NCBI GenBank assembly: GCA_900556395.1
Contig: USOQ01000001.1
Location: 1-64,000 of the forward strand
From: Candidatus Segatella caccae
GTDB lineage: Bacteria; Bacteroidota; Bacteroidia; Bacteroidales; Bacteroidaceae
Reading direction: 5' to 3'
Length of the DNA stretch: 64,000 nt
A program made the translations under genes and the position numbers. This document shows positions 16,728-25,813 of the stretch, piece by piece. How positions within the stretch are numbered: position 1 is the first letter of the stretch; each line of letters starts with the position of its first letter. Below the pieces are notes generated by a model. The model made no database searches. It was not told where the DNA came from and worked only from the letters and a program-made list of their open reading frames with translations.

Positions 16728-17765
16728 ATGGCAAAGAAAAAGGAAATACGTAACAGTACAGCAGAGTTTCTTACCTTCGTGGCAGAGGGTAAGGAACAAG
16801 GCGTACAGGTATTGTATAAAGACGAGACGGTGTGGGCTACGCAGAAGGCAATGGCGACATTGTTTGATGTAGGAGTGCCTGCCATCAATAAGCACCTCAA
16901 TAATATATTTGAGGAAGGCGAGTTAAAGAAAGAGGCAACTATTTCCAAAATGGAAATAGTTCAGACCGAGGGCAATCGAACCGTAAACCGTTCCACCACT
17001 TTCTACAACCTCGATGCCATTATCAGTGTAGGATATCGTGTAAACTCCATCCGTGCCACCCAGTTCCGCCAATGGTGTACTTATGTCATCCGCCAGTTCT
17101 CACTGCGTGGCTACATCATAGATAAGAAGAGAATGGAGAACGGATCGTTTATCGGGGAGGATTACTTCGAGCACCTGCTCTCCGAGATTCGCGAGATTAG
17201 AATGAGTGAGAGGCGGTTCTACCAGAAGTTGACGGACATCTATGCCACAAGTATCGACTACAATAAGGATGCACCAACGACCCGCCTATTTTATAAGAAA
17301 ATGCAAAATAAGATGCATTTTGCCGTACACGGTCATACTGCGGCAGAACTTATCGTTGACCGTGCCGATGCCGACAAGGAACACATGGGGTTGACCACAT
17401 GGGAGAAAGCTCCCAACGGAAAAATAGTAAAAGCAGATGTGAGCATAGCTAAGAACTATCTCAAGGAATCGGAGCTTGATGATATGGGCAAACTAGTCAA
17501 CACCATTTTGGATTTTGCCCAACGCATGGCAGACCGTCACATTCCCATGACAATGGAGGATTGGGCGAAACGTATAGATATAGTTTTGGAAGCTGGTGGA
17601 GATGCCGTCTTGAAAGACGCTGGGGAGGTGACGGCAGAGTATGCAAAGGAATATGCCGAGACTGAGTTTGAAAAATACCGCATCACCCAAGACCGCCTTT
17701 TCCGCTCCGACTTCGACAAGTTTGACGGCAACGAAGACTTGCCATCTTTGGATTTCAAGGAGTAA
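16728..17765 (+). CDS. RhuM-family protein
   Basis: A 345-residue protein of the virulence RhuM family (named after a Salmonella pathogenicity-island gene). The N-terminal region has the characteristic WATQKAMATLFDVGVPAINK HTH-like segment and AIISVGYRVNSIRATQFRQW (about 105-124). The middle part has FYKKMQNKMHFAVHGHTAAE (about 189-208). The biochemical role of the family is unknown; members often occur in accessory or defence-associated regions. It begins 14 bp after proB, so it probably rides on the proB transcript. Confidence 0.85.
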   Translation: MAKKKEIRNSTAEFLTFVAEGKEQGVQVLYKDETVWATQKAMATLFDVGVPAINKHLNNIFEEGELKKEATISKMEIVQTEGNRTVNRSTTFYNLDAIISVGYRVNSIRATQFRQWCTYVIRQFSLRGYIIDKKRMENGSFIGEDYFEHLLSEIREIRMSERRFYQKLTDIYATSIDYNKDAPTTRLFYKKMQNKMHFAVHGHTAAELIVDRADADKEHMGLTTWEKAPNGKIVKADVSIAKNYLKESELDDMGKLVNTILDFAQRMADRHIPMTMEDWAKRIDIVLEAGGDAVLKDAGEVTAEYAKEYAETEFEKYRITQDRLFRSDFDKFDGNEDLPSLDFKE

Positions 17766-17857
17766 GTATTTCTTTGTAGGCATTACATAAATATATTTAG
17801 ACGCATGAACCTTTCGAGGTGAAGATTATTTAATATAATTAATAGGCATAAGAAAAC

Positions 17858-18280
17858 ATGGACAAGAAAGAATTGAAGGAAAGAGAAGCGAAGATAATAG
17901 AACTTGCCGTGAACTTTTGCAACGAGAAGTTAGATGAGGAATGTGCTACTCTCTGTACCCAACTGATACAAAAGTTAGGGAGAAAACGTACTAATCCGTT
18001 ACAGTCTGGAAGGCTTGAAATTTGGGCAGCTGCTGCTGTTTACACAATATGCAGCATCAACTTCATATTCAGCAAGGACTCACGTCTTAGTCTAACATCG
18101 TATGACATCTGTGAATATTTTGGCACAAGCAACTCAACTACGGCGCAAAAGTCTAAGACGATAAAAGACTTGCTGAAGATTAGCCAGCTATACGATCCCA
18201 ACTTTTCTTTGAAGGAGATTGCCGAACATATTCCTTTCAGCCATCTTCGAATGTCAAATGGATTTATCTTCTTCGATTAA
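17858..18280 (+). CDS. DUF6398-like protein
   Basis: A 140-residue soluble protein without signal or membrane segments. The sequence (LQSGRLEIWAAAAVYTICSI followed by NFIFS, and FGTSNSTTAQKSKTIKDLLK near 96-115) matches my recollection of DUF6398, a small family with an HTH-like second half. It follows the RhuM gene by 92 bp. The stem at 18322-18384 follows it. Function is unknown; with RhuM it forms a two-gene accessory insert in the proline operon. Confidence 0.6.
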   Translation: MDKKELKEREAKIIELAVNFCNEKLDEECATLCTQLIQKLGRKRTNPLQSGRLEIWAAAAVYTICSINFIFSKDSRLSLTSYDICEYFGTSNSTTAQKSKTIKDLLKISQLYDPNFSLKEIAEHIPFSHLRMSNGFIFFD

Positions 18281-18321
18281 TGTCAAAAGACAAGGCTACA
18301 TTACAAGCATTCCTTGCCAAT

Positions 18322-18384
18322 AACAATGCACCATGCCCAAAAAGCGGGACAACGTTCCACCTTTTTGGCATGGTGCATTGTTTG
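18322..18384. terminator. Long hairpin, probable bidirectional terminator
   Basis: Arms AACAATGCACCATGCC (18322-18337) plus AAAAAG and CTTTTT plus GGCATGGTGCATTGTT (18366-18381) form a stem of about 22 bp around an 18-nt loop. It lies 40 bp after the DUF6398-like gene. The stem is longer than usual for a simple terminator. Confidence 0.6.
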
Positions 18385-18871
18385 TTATATAAAAGGCACT
18401 AATGATGACAACACCAGCCTTTAAGACTTCACCTCTTTATATTTACAACAAGAAAATTCTACCTTACAGCAAGAATGTTCCAAAATTATCCCTTGTCACT
18501 ACCTTAAAATCTACATCAGGATAAGAGCGAGAAAACGATAATGGCATGGCAGCTTTTCGATTCGAACACTTTTTTGGAATATACTCCATAAAAAACATAA
18601 CTTTTAAGGAATTGAATCCATAAAAGTCTAAACTTTTTAGGAATACCAGAATAATATGACATCACCCTCTTTGTCCCAGCCATGCGATAACGGGCAGGTG
18701 ACATACCGAGGTGCTTGTTCCATGTTTTGTCAGGATAATACAGTTGGGCACAAAACTAAGCTACAAATATAAGACTACCCTCTTTTGCATCATTTATTGC
18801 ATAACTATCCATTTATCAGCATAATCATTACTTTTTTCCACATAAAGCTTGTAATTATCAATAATTATGCT
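18385..18871. other. Gene-poor interval with possible IS remnant
   Basis: This AT-rich stretch of about 490 bp holds no intact gene. A minus-strand fragment is listed separately at 18630-18743, and the proA promoter begins at 18849. Nothing else was recognised. Confidence 0.5.
18630..18743 (-). pseudogene. Possible C-terminal remnant of an IS3-type transposase
   Basis: The minus-strand frame reads LYYPDKTWNKHLGMSPARYR followed by MAGTKRV. This resembles the C-terminal end of IS3/IS150-type integrase-core transposases, which typically end in YYNxxRI...LxGMSPxEYR. No catalytic DDE residues, terminal repeats or upstream transposase sequence remain. The similarity is short and could be chance. 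Confidence 0.35.
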
Positions 18872-18879
18872 TACTTTTG
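18849..18879 (+). promoter_or_regulatory. proA promoter
   Basis: TTG (18849-18851), 20 nt, TACTTTTG (18872-18879). It gives proA its own promoter downstream of the accessory insert. The proA start at 18949 is preceded by AAGAAAGGA (18931-18939), an unusually clear Shine-Dalgarno-like sequence for this genome. Confidence 0.65.
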
Positions 18880-18948
18880 CAACAAAGTAACAGCTTAGTG
18901 ACTGTAAATATACAAGTCACTTATCATAAACAAGAAAGGAAAAAGCCA

Positions 18949-20235
18949 ATGGAACTGAAAGAGACCTTCCAACAAGTAAAGGCGGCAAGCAAGACATTGG
19001 GTTTGCTTACCGATGCACAACGCAATGAGATTCTGTTAGCAGTGGCAGATGCCATCATCACCGAGACACCATCGCTTCTCAAGGCCAATGCCAAAGACTT
19101 GGCTAAGATGGACAAGGCCAATCCGCTCTACGACCGTCTGCAGCTCACAGAGCAACGACTCCAGGATATTGCTTCGGATATGAGACACGTCAGTACGTTG
19201 CCCTCACCGCTTGGAAGAGTTCTCAAGGACAAGACACTCGATAACGGATTGCATCTGCAGCGGGTAGCCGTCCCTTTCGGGGTCATCGGAATGATTTACG
19301 AAGCACGCCCCAACGTGACCTATGATGTTTTCTCTCTCTGCTTCAAAAGCGGAAATGCATGTGTACTGAAAGGAGGAAAGGATGCAGACGCCTCCAACAC
19401 TGCCGGCGTGGAACTTATCCACAGAGTGTTGAAAACTTTTGGCATCAATCCCAATGTAGTGACCCTTCTGCCTGCCACCCATGAGGCAACAGGCGAGATG
19501 CTGAATGCCGTGGGTTATATAGACCTCTGCATTCCTCGCGGTGGAAAGAAGCTCATACAGTTTGTACGCGACACTGCCAAGGTGCCGGTCATAGAAACCG
19601 GAGCCGGTGTGGTACATTGTTATTTCGACAAGGACGGAGACATAGAGATGGGCAAACGAATCATCACCAATGCCAAGTGCCGAAGGGTAAGTGTATGCAA
19701 TGCCCTCGACTGTCTGCTCATTCACGAAAGCCGTTTGAACGACCTTCGAACGCTGTGCGAAGAACTTGCCAAACATGAGACAAAGATTCATGCCGACACC
19801 AAGGCCTACGAAGCCCTGAAAGGCAACTATCCCGACACCTTATTATATAAGGCCGAGGAGAGCGAGCAGAAGATGAAGGAAGAGAATCCTCAGATCAAGA
19901 GCATCTGGAACACCGAATGGCTCAGTATGCAGATGAGTATCAAGACGGTGGCGACAGAAGACGAGGCGCTCGACCACATCGCCACATACGGAAGCGGACA
20001 CAGCGAGAGCATCGTATCTGGCAACGAGGCTGCACAAAAGAAATTCCAAACCATGGTGGATGCCGCCTGTGTGTATGTGAACGCTCCTACCAGTTTTACC
20101 GATGGAGCTCAGTTCGGACTCGGTGCCGAGATAGGCATCAGTACACAGAAGCTTGGCGCACGCGGTCCTATGGCACTCGAAGAAATAACCACCTACAAGT
20201 GGTTGATTACAGGAAATGGACAAGTAAGGAAGTGA
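18949..20235 (+). CDS. proA: Glutamate-5-semialdehyde dehydrogenase (gamma-glutamyl phosphate reductase)
   Basis: Reduces gamma-glutamyl phosphate to glutamate-5-semialdehyde, the second step of proline synthesis. The 428-residue length is normal. Landmarks: [20 protein letters not shown] (about 103-122), [11 protein letters not shown], and the catalytic-cysteine segment [15 protein letters not shown] (about 246-260). The start at 18949 fits the family; the upstream frame to a TTG at 18877 lies within the promoter. The TGA stop is formed where repeat R1 copy c begins, so the repeat abuts the coding sequence. Confidence 0.95.
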   Translation: MELKETFQQVKAASKTLGLLTDAQRNEILLAVADAIITETPSLLKANAKDLAKMDKANPLYDRLQLTEQRLQDIASDMRHVSTLPSPLGRVLKDKTLDNGLHLQRVAVPFGVIGMIYEARPNVTYDVFSLCFKSGNACVLKGGKDADASNTAGVELIHRVLKTFGINPNVVTLLPATHEATGEMLNAVGYIDLCIPRGGKKLIQFVRDTAKVPVIETGAGVVHCYFDKDGDIEMGKRIITNAKCRRVSVCNALDCLLIHESRLNDLRTLCEELAKHETKIHADTKAYEALKGNYPDTLLYKAEESEQKMKEENPQIKSIWNTEWLSMQMSIKTVATEDEALDHIATYGSGHSESIVSGNEAAQKKFQTMVDAACVYVNAPTSFTDGAQFGLGAEIGISTQKLGARGPMALEEITTYKWLITGNGQVRK

Positions 20236-20335
20236 AGAACGAAAAGTGAAGAGTGAAGAATTCTCTTGCAAACGAGAGCAGAGCCAAGCTCGCTTGAGCT
20301 ATGCCGAGTGCAGTAGAGAATCTTCTTTGAAGAAT
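20230..20335 (+). repeat. 106-bp repeat R1-long, copy c
   Basis: Begins with the 34-bp R1 unit (20230-20263), continues with a GAGCAGAGCCAAGC and TTGAGCTATGCCGAG core and ends TCTTCTTTGAAGAAT. It is the inverted counterpart of 15823-15927. Just beyond it, GAATTCAATAGCTTTATAT resembles the sequence next to R1 copy a (GAATTCAAATGCTTTGTAT, 16 of 19 identical). Confidence 0.85.
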
Positions 20336-20382
20336 TCAATAGCTTTATATCAGAAATAACAAACAAAAAAAACGAAATAACA

Positions 20383-21345
20383 ATGAAGACATTCTTTCAT
20401 GTTGAAGACCTTGGCGATTTGAAAGCTGCGCTTGCCGAGGCACAGGAAGTAAAGGCAAACCGTTTCGGTTATCAAGAATTAGGCAAGAACAAAACCTTGC
20501 TGATGATATTTTTCAACAATAGCCTCCGCACTCGCCTGAGCACTCAGAAGGCTGCCATGAATTTAGGCATGAACGTCATTGTGCTTGATGTGAACGCAGG
20601 AGCATGGAAACTCGAAACCGAACGTGGCGTCATCATGGATGGCGACAAGAGCGAGCATCTGTTGGAGGCCATTCCAGTGATGGGTAGTTTCTGCGATCTG
20701 ATAGGTATACGTAGCTTTGCCGGACTGAAAGACCGCGACTACGATTACGCAGAGACCATCGTCAACCAGTTTGTAAAATACAGCGGACGACCTGTCTTTG
20801 CCATGGAGACTGCTACCGTGCATCCTCTTCAGGCATTTGCCGACCTCATCACCATCGAGGAGCACAAGAAGGTGGCTCGTCCTAAGGTGGTTCTCACCTG
20901 GGCTCCTCATTGCCGTGCCTTGCCACAGGCTGTACCCAACTCTTTTGCACAATGGATGAATGCTGCTGATGTCGACTTCGTGGTGACTCATCCCGAAGGA
21001 TATGAACTCGACCCTAAGTTTGTGGGAAACGCCAAGGTGGAATACGACCAGAAGAAAGCACTCGAAGGAGCCGACTTTGTATATGCCAAGAACTGGAGTT
21101 GTCCGGGTGTCAAAAACCCTGCGCAGTATGGTGAAATACTAAGCCAAGACATGAGTTGGACCATTGATGAAGAGCACATGAGTTGGACCAATGACGGTTG
21201 CTTTATGCACTGTCTCCCCGTTCGTCGTGGCTTGATTGTCACCGATGATGTCATCGAGAGCAAGAACAGTTTGGTAATCCCCGAAGCTGCCAACCGTGAG
21301 ATTTCTGCCGAAGTCGTTATCAAGCGCATGCTGGAATCGCTGTAA
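20383..21345 (+). CDS. argF': N-succinylornithine (N-acylornithine) carbamoyltransferase
   Basis: Transfers carbamoyl from carbamoyl phosphate to an N-acylated ornithine, the Bacteroidota variant of the ornithine carbamoyltransferase step. 320 residues. The carbamoyl-phosphate motif appears as NNSLRTRLSTQ (45-55); other conserved segments are DVNAGAWKLETERGVIMDGD (69-88) and FMHCLPVRRG near 272. The specificity residue, Glu92 in the acetyl-type Xanthomonas enzyme and Pro90 in the succinyl-type Bacteroides fragilis enzyme, is Ser90 here (DGDKSEHLLEA). Published work on the acetyl enzyme reports that Ser at this position gives succinyl specificity, so I favour succinylornithine. It follows proA by 147 bp. 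Confidence 0.9.
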   Translation: MKTFFHVEDLGDLKAALAEAQEVKANRFGYQELGKNKTLLMIFFNNSLRTRLSTQKAAMNLGMNVIVLDVNAGAWKLETERGVIMDGDKSEHLLEAIPVMGSFCDLIGIRSFAGLKDRDYDYAETIVNQFVKYSGRPVFAMETATVHPLQAFADLITIEEHKKVARPKVVLTWAPHCRALPQAVPNSFAQWMNAADVDFVVTHPEGYELDPKFVGNAKVEYDQKKALEGADFVYAKNWSCPGVKNPAQYGEILSQDMSWTIDEEHMSWTNDGCFMHCLPVRRGLIVTDDVIESKNSLVIPEAANREISAEVVIKRMLESL

Positions 21346-21413
21346 ATATACCTATTAGTTAGTATTTACCTCATAAAGTCCATCTTGTTTTCTCTATTCT
21401 CGTTTTTTTACAT

Positions 21414-21446
21414 TATCTTTGCAGAAGATAAGCTGCATCTCAGCAA
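21414..21446 (+). promoter_or_regulatory. Promoter-bearing dispersed repeat R3, copy 1
   Basis: Starts with TATCTTTGC, a perfect -7 box, inside the small palindrome TATCTTTGCAGAAGATA, and continues AGCTGCATCTCAGCAA. It is 32/33 identical to 48392-48424. The gene start is 19 bp downstream at 21466. Confidence 0.7.
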
Positions 21447-21465
21447 AAAGAAAAGAGAGAACAAG

Positions 21466-22527
21466 ATGGACAAATATATTATTATTTCACCTGAGGCAAA
21501 AGGTACATTCATCGAACGCCTCAACATTCTATACCTCAAAGTCAAGGATTACCTCGATTATGAGTTGCTAAGCGGACAACGCACCTTACAATATTGCAAG
21601 GTGTTTCTTAGTGATTCCCAAAATCAGTCAGAAGACCTGAAAAACTCATTAATCTACGAGGAAGTGCTCTCACTTACTGCTTGCAGTATCGTAGAACAGC
21701 CCCCACTCGATGGTAGCAAGATAGCCCTACTCATCAAGACTTCCAACACTTCTATACCCTTCATCTTTCAGAGTCTGCGACTCACAGAAGAGGAAGCAAG
21801 CGGTTGCGACTCTTATCAGCAGACCGCAATGCTCTTCGAGAAGTATCTCCAGTCTATAGATGGCAAAGACCTCACCATGGAGCGCAACTTGGTGAGAACC
21901 TGGATTTATGTCACCCATATTGATGTCAATTACCAAGGGGTAGTAGAAGCTCGCAATGACATCTTTCGCCAACATAATCTTACATCAAGCACACACTACA
22001 TCGCCAGTACAGGTATCGGAGGTGCCACTCCCGTAAGACAGGCTTCCGTTGCTATCGACTTCCTTACCTACCCTAACATTCAGGAGGAAGATAAGAAATA
22101 TCTCCAAGCTCTCGACCATTTAAACCCCACACACGAATATGGTGTTGCCTTTGAAAGAGGTACTCGTCTCACGCTGCCCGTGCATCAAGCAGGAAATCTT
22201 AACAATCCCACATATCTACACCAGTATTTCATTTCTGGTACTGCCAGCATCGATAAGTATGGAAAGGTAGTATACGAGGGTGATGTGCTAAGACAGACAG
22301 GCAGACTGTTGGAGAACATCGGAGCCTTGCTGAAAGATGGTGATGCCACCATGAACGACATACGTTACTTCATCATCTATCTGCGCGACATTTCCGACTA
22401 CCACCATGTAGACAACTTGATGCAAAAACTATATCCACACATACCACGCATCATTGTAGAGGCCCGAGTCTGCCGTCCTGGATGGTTAATAGAAATGGAA
22501 TGTATTGCCGAAAAAACACGCACTTAA
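21466..22527 (+). CDS. RidA-fold protein similar to FkbO/Hyg5-type chorismatases
   Basis: A 353-residue cytoplasmic protein. The start at 21466 (MDKYIIISPEAKG) is preceded by a purine-rich AGAGAGAACAAG; the upstream frame is promoter repeat. The middle and C-terminal halves (RTWIYVTHIDVNYQGVVEAR, near 142; HYIASTGIGG, about 180; IRYFIIYLRDISDYHHVDNL, about 303; and a final RPGWLIEMECIA) resemble the tandem YjgF/RidA-fold chorismatase-like family, whose members hydrolyse chorismate to dihydroxy- or hydroxybenzoates. No aromatic-polyene or quinone genes are adjacent. Activity is unproven; it could be another Rid-type hydrolase. Confidence 0.55.
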   Translation: MDKYIIISPEAKGTFIERLNILYLKVKDYLDYELLSGQRTLQYCKVFLSDSQNQSEDLKNSLIYEEVLSLTACSIVEQPPLDGSKIALLIKTSNTSIPFIFQSLRLTEEEASGCDSYQQTAMLFEKYLQSIDGKDLTMERNLVRTWIYVTHIDVNYQGVVEARNDIFRQHNLTSSTHYIASTGIGGATPVRQASVAIDFLTYPNIQEEDKKYLQALDHLNPTHEYGVAFERGTRLTLPVHQAGNLNNPTYLHQYFISGTASIDKYGKVVYEGDVLRQTGRLLENIGALLKDGDATMNDIRYFIIYLRDISDYHHVDNLMQKLYPHIPRIIVEARVCRPGWLIEMECIAEKTRT

Positions 22528-22552
22528 ACGATGGTTTCTTAATTATTTTGTG

Positions 22553-22560
22553 TACTTTTG
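22553..22560 (+). promoter_or_regulatory. Probable -7 box upstream of the first DUF6057-like gene
   Basis: TACTTTTG followed by CAAATAC matches the TAnnTTTG consensus; a good -33 TTTG at the right distance is not obvious. It is 87 nt upstream of the ATG at 22647. Confidence 0.45.
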
Positions 22561-22646
22561 CAAATACAATACAGAAACTTTCTCTCGTGGGGAATATCAA
22601 TAAGTCAAGGACTCCCCTGGGGATACCTAAATGAAGTAAAAGGACG

Positions 22647-24281
22647 ATGAACAAACCTAAAAACCTGTTTTCACGATTCGGCACCTATACACTCATCTTA
22701 CTTTGGGCAATGGTATGGCTGATCTTCTTTCAGGAGTGGTATCACTATCACTTCTTCTTTCAAGAACAGAACCAACTGTTTCTTAACTCATGGAGTTATA
22801 TCTTCACTTATTTCGACAAACCAGCATGGCTTGCCTGTTTGTTAGGCGACTGGCTCACCCAGTTCTATTACTATCTTTACGCAGGTCCTGTCATCCTCTG
22901 TTGTGCTTTATTCCTAACAGGCATCGTTTGCCTAAAGGCTCTACGAACAGCAGGCATCCAAAGACCATGGTTAGCCACATCCATAGCCATGATGATCATG
23001 ACCATAGAGGCCATCTTCAGTTTCCATTACGACCATCGGCTACCAAGTGTACTGGCTGTCACAGGTGGCGCCACCATCTTCTGGTTAAGCACCCTACTTA
23101 CACGCCACATCAACAGACATTCCCAATGGCTTTCTGCCATGATGATATTTCTTTCTGCCACACTCACTTTCTGGCTATTTGGGTGCGGCATCTGGATGTA
23201 CTCCCTTCTCCTTGTCACAGGATGGCTGATTCATATCAAAGAAGCCAACAGCTATCTACATCTTGGCATCTTAGCCATTACCCTTTTCATCATTTCCATC
23301 GGCAAGAGAATTTATTTTCTACCATTCGACGCGCTATATAGTTACCCAGGCATCGGCAAACTCATCATGCCACAACTGGACCTGGAAAAGACATTTGCAG
23401 CAGACGATGAATACTATTTTGGCAACTACAGCAAACTAACACGGATGGTAGAAGCAGACCCCAACCCCAACCAGTACATGAAGTACTACTACAACCTGGT
23501 GATGGCACAGCAGCGAAAGCTTCCCGACAGGCTACTCGCTTTCAGCAACAACTACTTAGGTACTTTCGAGAATATAGGTCCCGACACCCCGACCCTCACC
23601 ATCAAGACACTCAACGAACTGTATTGGATATTGGGCGACATGACCTTTGCCGAGCGAGCTACCATATTGGGAATGGTCAATTCGCCCAACAATCGAAACA
23701 TTCGCATGACGAAACGACTGGCAGAAATCAATATCGTCAGTGGAGAATGGAATACAGCCCGAAAATTTCTGCGCATCCTACAAAAGACATTCGTTTGGCA
23801 TTCATGGGCAGAACAACTTTTAAATGCCCTCGACCATCCTGAAGGTGAACACCAAGGACTGCTGAAGGCTTATCAAGAGAAAGCTAACCTCACCAACCTC
23901 ACCGATACTATCAGGCTAAGCGACAACTCCTATACCATCATGCAGGAACTATTGGAGAGCAATGCAGAAAACCATATCGCCCTCGACTATCTGTTGTGCA
24001 GCGACCTCTTACTCAAGGATATGGACACCTTCAAAAGAGATTACGACCAGTTCTGCTATCGCATGGAGAATCCTCCCTATCAGACCAAGCTATATCAGGA
24101 AGCACTCATGATATACCTGGCAGGCACCCATGCGCCACAGTCCGAATGGCAGAAATACATCCATCGCAATGACCTGTTAGAACGCTTCTTGCAATACAAC
24201 GAGCAACGAGGGAGTGATGCCTTTAATGATACATACTGGTACTATTTCGACAAAGCAAAGACTCCTAAACTATCAAAATAA
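22647..24281 (+). CDS. DUF6057-like polytopic membrane protein, module A
   Basis: A 544-residue inner-membrane protein. The N-terminal half (about 10-225) contains roughly seven hydrophobic helices (for example LILLWAMVWLIFFQEW and GPVILCCALFLTGIVCL). The C-terminal half (about 245-540) is soluble and helical, TPR-like. Shared with two paralogues here is a motif between helices 1 and 2, FFQEQNQLFL, followed by a conserved LTQFYYYLYAGP segment. The gene is followed after 6 bp by a CxxCH lipoprotein gene. I recognise the family as DUF6057-like; the function is unknown. Confidence 0.7.
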   Translation: MNKPKNLFSRFGTYTLILLWAMVWLIFFQEWYHYHFFFQEQNQLFLNSWSYIFTYFDKPAWLACLLGDWLTQFYYYLYAGPVILCCALFLTGIVCLKALRTAGIQRPWLATSIAMMIMTIEAIFSFHYDHRLPSVLAVTGGATIFWLSTLLTRHINRHSQWLSAMMIFLSATLTFWLFGCGIWMYSLLLVTGWLIHIKEANSYLHLGILAITLFIISIGKRIYFLPFDALYSYPGIGKLIMPQLDLEKTFAADDEYYFGNYSKLTRMVEADPNPNQYMKYYYNLVMAQQRKLPDRLLAFSNNYLGTFENIGPDTPTLTIKTLNELYWILGDMTFAERATILGMVNSPNNRNIRMTKRLAEINIVSGEWNTARKFLRILQKTFVWHSWAEQLLNALDHPEGEHQGLLKAYQEKANLTNLTDTIRLSDNSYTIMQELLESNAENHIALDYLLCSDLLLKDMDTFKRDYDQFCYRMENPPYQTKLYQEALMIYLAGTHAPQSEWQKYIHRNDLLERFLQYNEQRGSDAFNDTYWYYFDKAKTPKLSK

Positions 24282-24287
24282 GGTATT

Positions 24288-25799
24288 ATGAACAAATTAC
24301 AGCATTTCATACACAACACCACCTTATGGAGCGTATGGGCGGTGGCCATGCTATTGGCTTCCTGCTCCGCCACACACGAGAATGCCATCAAGACCAACCA
24401 TCTTCCTGCCATCTATCCCGACTATACAGACGTCACGATACCCGTCAACATAGCTCCGCTCAACTTCCTGGTACGCGACAAGAATGTGGCACACGTAGAA
24501 GTCATCGCCTCTATCAAAGATGACACTTCCTCTCCTGAAAGCGTACCGGAAAATAGTATTTCCGCAACGTCAAACGACAATCGTGTAGTATTCGATATTG
24601 CTGAATGGAAAGAGTTGATGCAGAAGGCCGCTGGTAAGAAAGTAAACGTACAGGTATATACCTGCGACAAGGAAGGTAACTGGTCGGCACATCAACCCTT
24701 CTGTTGGACCATTGTTGCCGACAGTATAGACGCATATCTCACCTACCGCCTCATAGAGCCAGACTACGAAGTATGGAACAAAATACAAATCAAGCAACGC
24801 TGCATAGAGAACTGGGATGAGACGATTCTTGCCGACCACAACCTACAGGAAAACCGCTGTATGAATTGTCATGCCTTAGGCAATCAAGACCCAAGCCTCA
24901 GCATGATGTATATCCGTGGCAAAGGTGGTGGCGCCATACTCAATAGAGATGGTAGATTGCGTAAGCTCAACATCAAGACCGACAATATGATTTCATCAAG
25001 TGTGTATTATGGTTTCAGTCCATCGGGCAGATATGTCACCTTCTCTACCAACGTCATCATTCCTGCCTTTCATGCCAAGCCCAGCAAGCGACTGGAGGTG
25101 TACGACACCAAGAGTGATGTGTATGTAGCTGATCTCGACAAAAACACCATTTTCTCCTCGCCACTGACCTGCGACAGCACACAATTGGAAACCTTTCCCA
25201 CCTTCTCGGCAGATGGTAAATATATATATTATTGCACAGCAGATACCAAAGGACTGAAAAGCGAAAAACTGAAAGGACTCAAATATGCCCTTGTACGCAT
25301 CCCCTTCAACGAGAATACAGGACAGATAGCCACCGATGCCGCCCTGGTAGACACCCTCTATAAGGAACGCTCAGTATGTCATCCCAAGATAAGTCCCGAT
25401 GGTAAATATTGCCTGTTCACCGTTGCCGACTATGGCACCTTCCCCATCTGGCATCCAGAGGCCGACCTCCTTTTGCTCAACTTACAGACGGGCAAGACAG
25501 ACAGCCTCAACATAGTGAACAGTAAGAAGAGCGACACTTATCACAGTTGGTCACATAACAGCCGTTGGTTTGTCTTTGCCAGCAAGCGTGATGACGGACT
25601 ATACGGAAAGCCCTACTTCTGTTATATCGACAAAGAGGGCAAAGCACACAAGCCCTTTTTACTTCCACAGAAAGAACCATCATTCTACGACGACTGCCTA
25701 AAGAGTTTTAATATTCCTGAATTAAGTCGCGGTCCCGTTCCATTCAATGCCATCGATGTTGAGAATGTGATGAAGCAAGAAGCAGAAAAATTCAAATAA
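24288..25799 (+). CDS. CxxCH beta-propeller lipoprotein, module A
   Basis: A 503-residue lipoprotein (lipobox AMLLASC, Cys26). The N-terminal domain has LPAIYPDYTDVTIPVNIAPLN (about 39-59), highly conserved in the two paralogues. A single heme-c-type motif CMNCH lies at 191-195. After this comes a TolB/PD40-like propeller (GFSPSGRYVTFSTN, ISPDGKYCLFTVADYGTFPI, SHNSRWFVFASKRDDGLYG). CxxCH suggests covalent heme attachment outside the cytoplasm, though the fold could use the cysteines differently. It is paired with the DUF6057-like gene 6 bp upstream; the role is unknown. Confidence 0.7.
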   Translation: MNKLQHFIHNTTLWSVWAVAMLLASCSATHENAIKTNHLPAIYPDYTDVTIPVNIAPLNFLVRDKNVAHVEVIASIKDDTSSPESVPENSISATSNDNRVVFDIAEWKELMQKAAGKKVNVQVYTCDKEGNWSAHQPFCWTIVADSIDAYLTYRLIEPDYEVWNKIQIKQRCIENWDETILADHNLQENRCMNCHALGNQDPSLSMMYIRGKGGGAILNRDGRLRKLNIKTDNMISSSVYYGFSPSGRYVTFSTNVIIPAFHAKPSKRLEVYDTKSDVYVADLDKNTIFSSPLTCDSTQLETFPTFSADGKYIYYCTADTKGLKSEKLKGLKYALVRIPFNENTGQIATDAALVDTLYKERSVCHPKISPDGKYCLFTVADYGTFPIWHPEADLLLLNLQTGKTDSLNIVNSKKSDTYHSWSHNSRWFVFASKRDDGLYGKPYFCYIDKEGKAHKPFLLPQKEPSFYDDCLKSFNIPELSRGPVPFNAIDVENVMKQEAEKFK

Positions 25800-25813
25800 G
25801 AAAAAACAAAAAC

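Noticed and set aside
18322..18384. Integron attC-like site
   Set aside because: The stem is long, but no GTTRRRY/RYYYAAC core pair at the ends and no integrase or cassette series was found.
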